Below are positions 44,807 to 57,028 of a stretch of DNA of 64,000 nt, one piece after another. The DNA comes from Hyparrhenia diplandra. Lineage: Eukaryota; Streptophyta; Magnoliopsida; Poales; Poaceae. Position 1 is the stretch's first letter, and each line of letters opens with the position of its first letter. The position numbers were made by a program, and so were the translations under genes. The DNA lies in the NCBI GenBank assembly GCA_015847255.1, contig JADLZK010002845.1, positions 1-64,000 of the forward strand, read 5' to 3'. The notes under the pieces are model-generated. The model saw only the letters and a program-made list of their open reading frames with translations, was not told where the DNA came from and made no database searches.

Positions 44807-46257
44807 GCTTGCGGGGTGGCGTGGCGTTGGCGTGTCTTGCGGATGGATTGTTTTTGCTTGTCCTTGTCCATGTTTTTGTTTTTGGGTGGATCATACACAT
44901 CCATGTGTGATATGATAACACAAGGAGTAGGAGGACGGAGCACCGTACCATCAGCCAACACTGATATCATCTGATAATTGTCGGTCGGTTGCTTGTTGAT
45001 AAGATGCACTCATCTAGTTTCAGTGTGTCATCCGTGGTCTAGTTTGAGTGTGTCATGGCCATGGCCTTTGCGTATCGTATCAACACACCACTGCGCTTTG
45101 CTTGCTGTGCTTCGATATCTCCGGCCAATGCTTTTCATGTATTTGCAACAGCTGACTTGGACATGCCTGCTGCAGCCTCCACTACCAATGCATGCTGGCT
45201 AAACATGAGCGCACAAAACAGTCTAAAATGGATACTCAAGAGCTTTATTAACAAATTCAACTAGGGCGGACGACTCAAGGCCTGTGTGTTCTTCCATGAC
45301 TCTGTTGATAAATTACTGTAATCAATCAATGATTCTCTACAGAAAAGAGACTCCGTTTATTAAACTATCAATCAATAATTCTCTAGATAAAGGAGGGTTG
45401 CTTCATCTTTTCTTGCTCTTGTGCTTATACTATTAGATTAGACTAACAGGAGGGTCCACCAACAAGAGGAGAATTTGGCCTTTGTGCAAGATCCTCCTTG
45501 TAACAAAGGAATCTCTACGTTGCTATCGACACTTTCAATGCTCCAATGGCTGACAAACTCTACGCCAAACGTCACCCTCCCAGTTTACTAACCAACATCA
45601 AGTTTTCAATACCAACTAATTTCCTGCTACGAAATTGCCAACGAAAGCAATCATCAAATGTTTAATACCGACGAAACTGGCGTGGCAGCGCCCGGAGTCT
45701 CTCTCCGTCAGACGTCATGCTTCTTGCAACTTGCCGGAAATTTGGCTGGCCGGAATCCACTGTCTCACGAGAAACACAAGGAATTCCAAACACAGCCGCA
45801 ACATTTGGTCAGCTTTCTCATGCTCTTGGCTGAATCTTTGACAAACCGCACCAAAACGACCACAGAATTCCATTATCAAGGGTCATACGTCAGACACTTT
45901 GTGACAATTTCAATATCAACCATGACAAGAGCATCTTCATCATCATTCATCACCATCACAGTTGAAACAATCACTCCGGTTTCATTTACCACACGCATAT
46001 GACACGACAGTGTGAATTTTCCTTCTAAGATACAAGCTACCTGAATGTCTTTATAATTGTATGCTTCACCGTTGTGAAGTTTTAACGAATAAAAATATCT
46101 TCATGCGGACCGAGTCTCAAATACAAACGCATAATCAGAATCCTCTACTATCCTCTAGGTGTAGCTGTGCAAGATTTGATTTGAACTGTCGGTGATGCAC
46201 CAGAAAAGATATATTCTGGTGCCGCCCGGTAGGAAAAATGCTGCTGGCCTCGCCTGC
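44807..46257. other. Convergent intergenic region
   Basis: Lies between the cyclotransferase-like gene and the 3' end of the ArfGAP gene. Short open frames here have no domain support. Nothing else is evident. Confidence 0.45.
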
Positions 46258-47145
46258 TCAAAGAATTCTGTCCAGGTCGCTGATGAAATTGGAGGCCAAA
46301 GATGTCAGCTTCTTTCCAGTCTCCCCAGCTATGTCCTTGAGTGAAGACAGATCCTGTGAAGCCTACAAAACCATGGAAAGAAATGACACTGTTTAACTTT
46401 CACATGACATGATGTCTCTGCAAGATATTGCCCAATCCTACTAACTAAGATATTGCCCAATCCTACTAACTAATACATGAATTGTCAACTTCAGTTGTGG
46501 CTTAGAATCGTATGCCAACAAAGGTGCTACAAGCTAAACATCCAAGAAACAACAGATTGTGCCAAAAATTTACAAAAAAGGCTACCTGAAAGATATTCTG
46601 TTGATGAGATCAGCAGCACTTAGGTCCAGGTCAGAATTGCCCGCATTATTACGACCAAAAAGATCAGCACTTGAAATGGATGAAGAACCCTGGTCAAAAC
46701 AGATGAAGTTTAAGAAAGCAAACTTCTGAAAATGGGTTATCCAAGTACTGAATGCTCCTAGACTACCTTTTTATTTGCAAAATTTGAACATTAGATTTTT
46801 CAAGTTATAAACCGGGACTAAAAACAAATGACACTGATGCAAGAGTAAACCCACCGCAAATTTCTGAAGTGACATCTGAGCCTCTTTCTCTTCTCTGTTT
46901 TGAGTACAAAAAACTGAGATGACGAAATCGCCTTTAGCATTTGAGAATTTTTTCCTCGGCCGTCAGTTTCCTCAATCTGGAAAGAAAAGCATCTAGAATC
47001 AGATCACATAACAAAGTAACTGGAAATCTGTCTGATGAAAACTATTTCTGCATAATTGTGTAATATTTATCTTACTATTGTACAAAAAATCATGTCAATC
47101 TACAAAAAGCACTAACTAGAACCACAGCGGACTGCTTGTTGCATG

Positions 47146-47180
<35 letters not shown>

Positions 47181-49410
47181 AGACATGAAAGACATTTTTT
47201 TGGGCCATAGTATCACAAACATGTACAGTGTCACCAGTTGAAATATCATGATAATGATGTCAATGACAAACTATCTGGGGATCAGAAAGCAAATAGAAAG
47301 TCATAACTTCACCTCGAACAAGCTCTACTATTACTCACAGTAGTTTATGTCAACAAAATAATTTGTAGGAAATCAATATGATGACAGAAAAAAAAATGGT
47401 CACAACTCACAAAAGTTTGCATAGGGCTTCTAATGTTAGAAAATACTAGAGACCACAATAGTTTGATTAAACTGGGGAACTTTTTTTACCTGAGCTTTTG
47501 AGGCATTGCTCGATTTCTTTTTGGAAACCATTACCCATCCCATACTCTTGAAAGAAGTCTGATGATTTTGGTGGGGCTACATGGCCAGTCACACGAGATA
47601 CAGATCCGCCAGTTCTCGAATCAGCTGATGGCTCGTTCTCCACGTATTCAAAACGTGAATGCAAGGATGGACCACCTTTTGTTGTAGTTGAAGCAGCCAA
47701 GGCAGGTACAGCAGGTTTTGGCTCTTCTGGTTTCTGCTCATACAGGCTTTCATTTGGCTGCAGTACAAATTGAATAAAAAAAGGGTAGGTGTTAGTTCAA
47801 ATTGAAAATCATATAATTCTGTGAAAATGTGGGAAGCACAAATTAGCTCGCCCTATTGATGTGCAAGCATTACCTTTGTAGTAAGCTTTCGAACACCAAG
47901 ACCTCCAGTCTTGGCTCCAACCTTCTTTGCGCCAATGGGCTTCTTTTACGGAAGTGGCAAAGGTGGGATGAGTAACAGCTTTTGGTGAACGGAGGTGCTT
48001 TGGGGGACTTGGGCTCGTGCTTCCCATTCAGATTCTCTGCCTGTGGTGCTGGTGCATCTGGCATCTTGAATTCAGGGAAGTCATCAGATGGCTTGGAAGC
48101 CTCAGACGCGATGGGTGAGGATGGCAGGGCATTGTCCGTCGTTGCACTCTTAGCGACCTCCTTGTTAAGCATCTGCCTGTACAGTTCAGCAGCTCTTGAT
48201 GTGTACTTTTGCCTCAACCTTGCCACCATCGGTCCATCCATGTTGCTTGAAGAAAGCATGTGCACGGTTGTTGCCTCCGAAAGCCATCATCTTCAGCTGG
48301 TCTGGAGTCCATGAGTCAAGGTTCGTTGACCTGCCGAAGACACAGATATGGTTTTATTTAAAATTTGCTGACGTGGCATCACTGGACGAGACAATGCTGC
48401 GCTCTCTCAGTCCATGTGAGGGTATGGAAATTTTGTGCTAGAAAGAAGAGGGTGGAACAAATAAATGCAGCAAAAAAAAGAAAGGGAATGGTAGAAGACT
48501 AGTTGTTAGTCAAGGCACATAAAGCTCAAAAAAGAGAGGTGAGTGTGAGAGAGAGAGAAATGCATGAGCAACATCTGTGATCATCATGTAGTGGGGCCAT
48601 GAGGGTTACATGTAATCTGCCTAGCACATTGGTTTGGAAATAGCATGGGGTTCACCTTTTTGTTTGCTCGCAATGTCCAAGGTTAGATGTGGGAGGCCGA
48701 GTTCGAAAGGGAATAGCACGTGGTGAATGTGTCACTACTATTATTAGTTTCGTACAAGGCCTGCCTGCCTGCCCTCATTGTGTCGGCAGCACTAAACTAG
48801 GGAGGCATTTCGTGAGGATGATGATAAGGAGCAGGGATGTTGCCCGCCTTAAACAAAACAGGCTAAGGTAAGGAGCATGATCTCCTGCATTGCAACCCTA
48901 TCCCTATTTCAAAGGGTATCCAAATGTGATAGGGGGGCTGGGGGGCTCTCAGATCCAGGCACAGGCTAGGCTATGGTGGCTGTTGATGAAAGGAAATTTA
49001 CACTGGCATCATCGATCGAGCATACTACTAGTCGGCTGGAAATTGTATCCCTAGCCGCGGCTCGTCATGATTGATGGGCAAGCGCGGGGCGAGATCTGGA
49101 GCGGAAGCAACAAGATCTGAGTGATCGTGTACCTGACGAAGGTGATGTGGACTCCGAGGCTGCGGTGGACGGCGGAGCAGTCGAGACAGAGGAAGATGCC
49201 GTAGGTGACGGAGGCCCAGGTGGGGTTCTTGGCGTTGCAGTCGAAGCACATCTGCAGTAAGGAGGGAGGATGGGGGGTTGGCATGGTGAGATGTGATCCG
49301 TCGGAGCAGGAGGCCCTAGATCCAGACGCACGCACCTTGTTCTCGGGCTTGGCCTTGAGGCGGCGGAAGACGGCGTTCTTGTCGGTGAAGGCATCGAAGG
49401 CCGCCGCCAT
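46258..49410 (-). CDS. ArfGAP-domain protein (AGD8/9/10-type, ArfGAP2/3-like)
   Basis: GTPase-activating protein for Arf, acting at the Golgi in COPI traffic. Exons on the minus strand: 49410-49336, 49251-49133, 48330-47874, 47757-47490, 46976-46855, 46689-46586, 46362-46258; roughly 414 aa. The ArfGAP zinc finger is CFDC at one end and CLDC at the other with 16 residues between, followed by SAVHRSLGVHITFVRS with the catalytic Arg. Then come LDSWTPDQLKMMAFGGNNRA and FFKQHGW. The C-terminal half has the ArfGAP2/3-type motifs SSADLFGR and DLSAADLINRISFQ and ends KLTSLASNFISDLDRIL. Several +1 shifts break the frame: TTTT at 48207-48210, AA at 47988-47989, TTTT at 47944-47947 and TTT at 47514-47516; exons 5 and 6 hold more. 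Correcting them restores family sequence throughout. Confidence 0.88.
46422..46471. repeat. Tandem duplication, 25-bp unit
   Basis: Two perfect adjacent copies of a unit starting AAGATATTGCCCAATCC and ending TACTAACT, within an intron of the ArfGAP gene. Confidence 0.9.
47149..47179. repeat. Poly-A tract
   Basis: An uninterrupted run of about 29-30 A within the fourth intron of the ArfGAP gene. I could not identify a retroelement body next to it. Confidence 0.85.
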
Positions 49411-50620
49411 GGCTGGTTGCCTGTGCAGTTGCCGGCGGCGAAGCGCGTGGCGGATCCGATCCGATGCTCGGGTTCGTTCGGGCGGAGCAGAGATCTGGGG
49501 CGGGCGGTGAGGTGATGAGAGCGGGAAGGCAGGCTATGGTAGGTGTGGAGGGACGAAGCAACCACCGGAGGCGGAGGTGGAGGCCGAAGCGGAGGATATA
49601 GGGGGCCGCCTGTCGGCTATTCGGCTTCTTGACTGCTTCTTGACTAGTATGCTAGGAGTAAAAAAAAAAAAGAAGTTTACTGCTAGGAAGCTTCCTACCG
49701 TCAGTCAATTCCCACGCCCAACTGCGGAGGTGTAAACAGAGGTATACCGACACAGATAGTAGACGCAGAGTTGCAGAATTTCTTTTATCTGAATTCAGAT
49801 ATCAAAATTTTTTTTTTTTTTTTTTTTTTTGAGAAAAATTCAGATATCAGTTTTGTCAGTTAAGATACGAACAATATTGAAATCATATACGTAAATTCAA
49901 ATATAAGTATAAGAAACGAATACTGAATGTCCAGATTTAGTAATATCCGTGCCACAACAATCACGCTTGTGTTTGCTTCTTGGTTCGTTTCCTGCTGGCC
50001 CTGGGAGACGCGGGCATCGCAACCGCCGTGTTGCGTCCCTACACAACTCTACTAAACTCATGTACCAGTAGGACACGAGACGCTCTGCCTCGCCTCGGCG
50101 GAACATGGCTCTGCTGTGCGGCCTAACCAAACCACCGCTAACAAACAGACGCAATCACCAGCACCACCAAACATTTCATCACATCGCGGCTCACCGACAC
50201 ACGTATATTTCACCGGCGCGGCGTCCAAGTAAATTTTCAGCCAACAACGCATCAAATGACTTGGTAACATGCACAAATTCAGCCTAAATAAATGTCCAAT
50301 ACAACCACATTCCAGATCCCTCAGAACTCCACCAATCAATCCAGCTAGATAGCTAGCTAGTGAGACTGAGACATCACACGTCGACCGGCAGAACCTGCAC
50401 CCTCCTTGCTAATAGTTCCACACGGGCAACACTGGACAACGAACCAACCCAACAACCACCAATCCACCACCTACACAGCAACAACTACTAACACGATCGT
50501 CTGCCTCCATCCCCGCACGAGCCGCCATCAAAATTGGAGACCCAGCAGCTGCCTACATGCCATTGCCATTGCATCACAGGCAGGCAGCTTCTCAGTCGTC
50601 CTAATACATTGCTACTTCGG
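49411..50620. other. Promoter of the ArfGAP gene and 3' flank of RRP46
   Basis: About 200 bp of GC-rich leader and promoter upstream of the ArfGAP start is followed by AT-rich sequence with a long T tract (about 49808-49830). No gene is supported. Confidence 0.45.
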
Positions 50621-53352
50621 TCAGGCATCCCCGGACGCCTCCTTCTGCAGTGTCTTCCTCATAAAATCAGAGATCCTCGAGGACGCCGCAACACCCCTCT
50701 CTATGCAGTTCAAGTAGTCGTCCTCTGATCATCACACAACAAGATAGAGACAGGGAGAGCAGCAATTGTCAGTGTGGTGAATCATGCATCTCCAACGCTG
50801 ACCGAAAGGAAAAAGCAGGATGTAGAACCGTACCAGACATCGCTCCGTGTGTGATGCAAGTTATCAATCCCGATCAGACTCCTCGTCTTTCTGCATCGGG
50901 TCCTTCGAGTCGACCGCTTTCCGTGAGTTCAGAAACACCATGTGAGCAAAGGACTTCGCTTGCTGCAGGTTGTTGCACATGTACATCGTCAGTTTCATAC
51001 ACTACCAAAAATTATTTCAAGGAGAACTTTGGTTTCATATTCGTACTTTAGAGTATATATGTACTGAAAAAGCATGCATCTTCCCAGCATTTACAAATGG
51101 TTCAACAAGAATTCAACACAAAAAACAACATGCGGTTGGTGTTCGGGAATCAGGAGCATAGCATACCACCAGGTTTAAGTAGCAGTGCAGCCCAAAACAC
51201 ATTCTGGGAAGGAAACGGACCATCATTCTTTCGATTTTTATACAGCGTATGTAGCTCAAAGAAGGGAACAATCTCTGGAAGATTTTGCTTCAAACTAGAG
51301 CTGAAGAAATATCAAACCCCTTTTGCTTCTATTGTTACCATTGCTAATACCTTATTTTGCTTCCCTCTTACCTTTTTGTGTGGGTGTGTGTGTGTCGGGT
51401 CTCATGATTTCTTCTCTAGTGTACCCCCCACTTGCTTGGGATTAAAACTCTTTGCTATGCTTACTGCTGCTAGAGCTATGGGACTGAAGAAGCATGCTCT
51501 GACCGAGGGTTGTAACAGATATAAGAGCCCAATGGTGAGGAGACCAAAATTGTAGTCCCTAGAACTTAATCAAACTTTACTCCACACAACAAATCATAAA
51601 GAAAACAGCATATTGCTGCAGGTGCTCAGTGATCAAGCAGAGGCCAATAGATAGAGCATATTCGACAGGAAATTGTCCGAATGGAACCATCGACTGTTTT
51701 GATTTTTCTACAATTGATTTAGAAAAGAATGAACAGTTTCTACCTGTTCTTCTGCTGTGCTAGTGTCTAAGATAACCGCACCATTGTCCATCACCCCACA
51801 GCCAATCGCGACTGCAGCAAATAGAAGCTTGTGAGTTGTGACTTGTTACCTACAATGTCTGAAGGGGTGACAGCATGAGACACAACAATATACTCAGACT
51901 TACCAGCAAGATGTTTCATAGGGATTCCAGCAAATGCAAGGGCAGCACAGGAAGCATTAATTGCACATGGCAGAAGCTAAGCACTGTCAAGGAAACAAGG
52001 ACTATCTTCGATTGAAATAAAGAAGCTACTCATATTTTGAGTTTAAAGGTCTTGGAATGCACATGATGTTTTGGCAACAAACATGATTTCAAGGAAGGAA
52101 TATAGACATCAGATAAAGATTCAACTTCCTCTAATTCCACACCTGGTTGATGTCAGCCATTTGCTCATGCCGTCATGCATTATTCCCTACAAGTTACTAA
52201 CTAATTGATGCTAGCGATTTCATCCAAAAATCAATGGATAAACCTGACAGTCACTAGCCCAGAAATTTATCTTTTTTAATTGGAATGCACGCTAACAGAT
52301 GCAATAAGATTAAAGCAGACAAACTATATTACTGCTACATCATGTGGAAAGATACAGATCCATCATCACCCACAACCTGCAAAAACAAGATTAACAATGG
52401 ATAAGTGATATTTAGTGGCATGAGCAAGAACACCGAAGCCAGCATAAGAGCATGCACAATGGGTGTAACTTTTTGGAAGTGCAGCATAAGAGCATGCACA
52501 ATAAGTTGATCATTAGTTCACATAAGCACACCTGCACATCAAGTCCGCACCCTGGGGGTGCACTAGGAAAGCTAGTTCTTAAGGTTTAAATAAGTGAACT
52601 GAGAGGTGCATTTTACTTTGTTTATGGCATTTCCAGTGTGATTGATATAATTAACTCTAATAATACTAAAAAAACGTTCACTGATTTTCCATTGGCTCGC
52701 CAATATGTACGATTTACTATATACATTGTTAATGGTGGAGCTGTATACAGAACAACAGAAGCAAATTTAGCATGGCAGCTGTAAAATGCATTATTAGAGT
52801 AATGCACAGAGCTGCATTATATCAAACACATCTAACAGCAATGGTGCAACTGTATCTGTATACAGAACAAGAGAAGCAAATTTAGCATGGCAGCTGCCAG
52901 CGGGGTGACATTACCTGAAGCACGACAGAGGTGGTGGTGTTAGGATGAACTGTAAGCAAGCAAATGCTCTGCAACGTCCTCTTGAGTGTCATCTCATACT
53001 CCCTCTCTTGCCTTCCTGCAAGAACAGCACGACATTTCAGTGACAATAACGAGACACCCTCTTGATCGCCAACGCCAACGCACACGCAGCGGCGGGGCGA
53101 AGTGAACTCGAGAGGACGAGCGGGGTACCGATCTGGCCGGTCTTGGGCTTCCACACGACCTCGATGGAGGCCTTCTCGGGGTTCTCCCCCCTTCCTGGTC
53201 CCCGGCTTGGGTCCGTACACGGCGGCCAGCACGACGGTGTCGCCCTGCGCCCACCGCGCGGAGCCGTGGGCGCGGTGGAGCGGGTTCCCGGTGCAAGAGA
53301 AGGGCCGGAGCTGGTTCGGGTTCCGCCCATCCGCGCGGCCACCTCCTTCCAT
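50621..53352 (-). CDS. RRP46: Exosome core subunit RRP46 (RNase PH-like)
   Basis: RNase PH-fold subunit of the RNA exosome ring, which trims and degrades RNA, including rRNA precursors, in nucleus and cytosol. Exons on the minus strand: 53352-53129, 53015-52915, 52376-52356, 51976-51904, 51811-51744, 50962-50834, 50724-50621; 239 aa after correction, the usual length. Motifs in order: MEGGGRADGRNPNQLRPFSC, HGSARWAQGDTVVLAAVYGP, EYEMTLKRTLQSICLLTVHP, NTTTSVVLQVVGDDGS, LLPCAINASCAALAFAGIPM, VAIGCGVMDNGAVILD, and SRISDFMRKTLQKEASGDA at the end. Exon 3 is only 21 nt, coding VVGDDGS. Two shifts: CCCCCC at 53186-53191 has one extra base, and CCC at 50869-50871 lacks one. It is head-to-head with the RBM34-like gene. 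Confidence 0.92.
52741..52897. repeat. Direct repeat of about 40 bp in RRP46 intron 2
   Basis: TGTATACAGAACAA.AGAAGC followed by AAATTTAGCATGGCAGCTG occurs at 52741-52780 and again at 52858-52897, with one mismatch. The second copy runs up to within 20 bp of the end of exon 2. A smaller repeat of GCATAAGAGCATGCACAAT lies at about 52442 and 52484. Confidence 0.85.
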
Positions 53353-53670
53353 CCTCTCCTCCCACTCGCGCCAATCGTCGACGGCGGCGGCGGTGGCGGT
53401 GGCGGCGCAGGGAGAATGCAGAGAGCGCTAGAACCCTAACCCCTCCTCCCCGGCTCTGTCGCGATCGACTCGCTCAGGAACAGAAAGCCTCGGTGACCGT
53501 TGTACAGAGCATGGACTAATCATCGCCGTTGGTGCTCCATCGGACGGCTGATATTTCCTAAGGCTTTCCCAACCCCACGTCTATTCCTTTCCCCCTTTTG
53601 CCCTCTTCCTCACGAGACCCCGCCGCAACCCGCAACCGCAACCGAATCGGAAGACCCGCCGCCGCCGCCG
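53353..53670. promoter_or_regulatory. Bidirectional promoter, RRP46 / RBM34-like
   Basis: Only 318 bp separate the divergent start codons. A telo-box-like AACCCTAA lies at 53432-53439, a motif common in promoters of plant translation and ribosome-biogenesis genes. Confidence 0.6.
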
Positions 53671-56194
53671 ATGGCGAAGAAGCACAGGACCCAGCCTCAG
53701 AGGCGGCGAGAAGCGACTCCCCGGCCGCAGCCATCCCGCTCCCTCTTCTCCGCGGACAACCCGTTCCGCCGGAAGGCCTCTACGGAGGAGGCCACCGCCG
53801 CGACTCCTGCCCCTGCCCCGGCCGCCGCCGCGACGCCCCTCCGCAAGCAGCCTAGGCCTGGCGCCGAGGCCGCCGAGCAGTCCTCGAAGAAGAAGAAGAA
53901 GAACAAGGAAGAAGGCCCGCGGCGCAAGCGGAAGCGGGACGAGCTCGAGGCTGGCCGCGAGCGGCGGCGAGGCGCGGGAGCGGAGAAGCCGCCGAGAGTG
54001 GGGGAGAAGAGGAAGGCCCCTGACGACGCCGCGGCCGGGGCTGAGGAGGAGGAAGAGGAGTTCGACGACGAGAGCAAGCTGCTCAGGACCGTGTTCGTGG
54101 GGAACCTGCCGCTGCGGACCAAGCGCAAGGTGCTCCTCAAAGAGTTCGCGGCGTTCGGCGAGATTGACTCCGTCAGGATCCGCTCCGTGCCGCTGGTCGA
54201 CGTCAGTGCACTGCCATTGCCATTGCCTTCTTTTTTCGGTTGGAGTGGAAAGGTTTCTCATCTGTCGTGCTTCCTGCAGACCAAACTTTCAAGGAGAGGA
54301 GCCGTTTTACAGGGGAAGGTCAACGAATTGGTCGACAAGTGAGTGTTCATTTGATCATTTCCATCTGGATCATTGTTGTTCTTCATCTAGTTATTTATGT
54401 GCTTGCATTGTTCATTCTGTTGCCGGGGTGTATATATAGCCATTAGCCTAGTATATGTAGTGAAACAGTGATTTAAAACACATGGCATTTAACAGCTTTA
54501 GGTTACAAATTACTGTGTGGTTTAAGCTTAGTGGTTCTCCATATTCATATTTGCTTGTATTTTTGCAGTGTGCATGCCTACATTGTCTTCAAAGATGAGC
54601 AGTCTCTGCGCGCTGCTTTGTCTCATAATATGGCACTGGTAAGGGCTGGCTGTTATGCAGCACAAAACAATGAAACATGATTAGTTCATAACTGATAGTT
54701 TACAAACTTATGTGCCATGATTGATATATCTTTTTGTTCTTTTTGAATCTTGTAACCTTAGTTCGGTGGGAATCACATTCGTGTTGATATGGCATGCCCC
54801 CCTCGTAAGAAACTTCGAGGAGAAGGACCTCTTTATGACAGAAAGAGGACAGTGTTTGTTGGGAACCTTCCATTTGATGTAAAGGTGACCAATTTGTTGG
54901 TTCTTATACTATGCTCTCTTTGGTTTTGGTTTTCTAAAACAAAAATAAAGCAGTATTTCGTTTTTTCCTGTATTAACCTAGGCTTACTTTGTGACATATT
55001 AGGATGAAGAGGTCTACCAGCTGTTCTGCAGTTCCAGTGGATCAGAAGGTGATGTTGAGGCTATACGTGTTATCAGAGATCCAAGTTCAAGCCTAGGGAA
55101 GGGTATCGCATATGTTCTATTCAAAACAAGGGTAAACGTTGTATCTGACTCTTTTGCTTGTATTACTGTGGCCCATTTCATCAGCCAACTAATCTATGCA
55201 ATGTACATGAACTGTCGATTGGTGTATTTCTTTGATGCTATGCAATCTTGCAAATCATTTCTGGAAAACTGTAGTGTTAGTAACAATGCCATCCCCTGAT
55301 GACCCCTTCTTGATATTATATACTAGTGGTATTTGCAAAGGAAAGTAAAATGGCAAGGCTTACTTTCTGAACTATATATCGGCACTAAAATATCAATTAT
55401 AAACATGGGATCTTAAATTTTTAAACCACCTTGTTGACTTGATTCCTGGCATCGATACAAACATGGCTTTTCTTGGATCATCCATACCGCAGCCTGCAAC
55501 AATGGGCATGGTTTGGCTTCACTTGGGACAGTTCACTTGTTAAATAATTTCTTCTCTTATTGTAGCTACTAGAAAACTGATTTCATTTTTTCTGTAAATA
55601 ATCCGATCAATATACATTATTGATTCTCTCACCTAACCTAAATAACTCCGTACTTTCCTGGTATTATAAGTATGTTTTGAATAACTCTTTGTGGTAGATT
55701 ATCTGCAAATATGATCGGTTGCAAGAACCTTTGACATTCTGATATATCCGGTGCAGGAAGCTGCTAATTCTATTGCAAAGGAAACGGGATATGAAGATAA
55801 GAGATCGCGTGTTGAGGCTCACCCATGCAAAACCCGGTGGACAAAACACCAAAGAAAACGGAAGTCCAGAAAAGGAGTCATGTGCCAAAACAGGAGGTAT
55901 CGACACCAGGCAGCAAATCTAATGAAGGCAGTGAGAAAGCCAAACTAAAGGCATCAGCTTTTGTCGTATCAAGGCCTGAGATCAAGCAAATCTGGTGTTG
56001 TGAAGAAGGTGAAAGTGAACCAGCAAGCCAGCAACAAGGGAAAGCAGAGCAAAACTAATGAAAGTGAAGGAAGTGCTCGCAAAGCAAAGCGACCCTCTGT
56101 AGCTGCAAGAAAAGCAAAGCAGCTAGCCAAGAAACGCAAGGTGGATGCCTCAACTCCTGAGAGTACACACAGGAGCAAGAAACCAAGGAAGTAG
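53671..56194 (+). CDS. RBM34/Nop12-like nucleolar RNA-binding protein
   Basis: Two-RRM nucleolar protein. Yeast Nop12 is needed for 5.8S rRNA maturation and 60S assembly. Exons: 53671-54201, 54280-54338, 54569-54638, 54762-54884, 55003-55131, 55757-56194; about 448 aa. The N-terminal third is low-complexity, Lys/Arg- and Ala-rich, with nuclear/nucleolar signals such as SSKKKKKNKEEGPRRKRKR. RRM1 opens with TVFVGNLPLRTKRKVLLKEF and continues through exon 3 (AYIVFKDEQSLRAALSHNMA). RRM2 opens with RTVFVGNLPFDVK and includes VIRDPSSSLGKGIAYVLFKT. The tail is basic and ends THRSKKPRK. The start at 53671 is chosen because the in-frame upstream part shows no nucleolar character. Exon 6 has three +1 shifts (55780-55781, 55836-55837, 55959-55962) that add up to three. 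Confidence 0.9.
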
Positions 56195-57028
56195 TTCTCC
56201 ATTGTGTTGGTCGTTTGCCCTTGCCACATTGTAACAGGAGTTTCACTAGATTGAATTTTGGACAAACTTGTCACGTGGTCAGATGATTGTGTTACTGCAT
56301 AGAGGCAATGTGTGACCTTAAGTGAGGTTAGGGCAATACAAGAGCGATGCTGGAAATGTAAGCCTGATATCTGAGTTAAACGAGGCAATTCTGTACTCGC
56401 CCACTTTAAACCTTGTAGCCTTATTTGTCATTTGTTTTTGTTTTTTACTAGTTTCCTCCACAGACATTTGCATTTTACTATCTCCAGCTCAAAGTTTGTT
56501 TGAAGTCAAACTATCATATGTTTCACAAGGTTATATAAAAAGAATGTGAATGAATATTTACAGTTACAAATGAGCATCATTAGGTCCACAACGGAACATA
56601 TGTTGCTGTTTTAATGAGGGAGATGTTACATGCCAAGACTAGTTGGCTTGTTACTGTCAATCAGGAACATGATGACATTTGATCTTGCACAGCATATATT
56701 TTGTTTTGACGGTCCATGAATTGGATACACCTTTCTCATCGTAAGCATTTGCACAGCATATCTCATCTTGGGGCCGTAATAAGATTTGTCTGGAAAGTAG
56801 TCCATGCATAATTCATTCATCACAGGATGGAGCATAATATAGTACAAGTAGCAGTTGAACATCGATCGCCTCACAAGAGAAGAGAGCTGACAAGCAGTAG
56901 TAGGCTAGCGTCATTAAACTAAGCGATGGCGGCAGACGAAGTGATCTCACTAAACTGGACATAAACACGGACGGTAGTAGCACACTGATGATGAGATGAA
57001 CTGCAAACCGCACTCCCGGACTCTGACA
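56195..57028. other. Convergent intergenic region
   Basis: 3' flanks of the RBM34-like and NFD2-like genes. GATGGCGGCAGACGAAGTGA occurs twice (about 56924 and 57041), the second copy inside the end of the NFD2-like gene, so part of its 3' end is duplicated. No other gene is supported. Confidence 0.45.

Noticed and set aside
51097..51555. Plus-strand open frame of about 150 codons
   Set aside because: Lies in an intron of RRP46 on the opposite strand and has no recognised motif.
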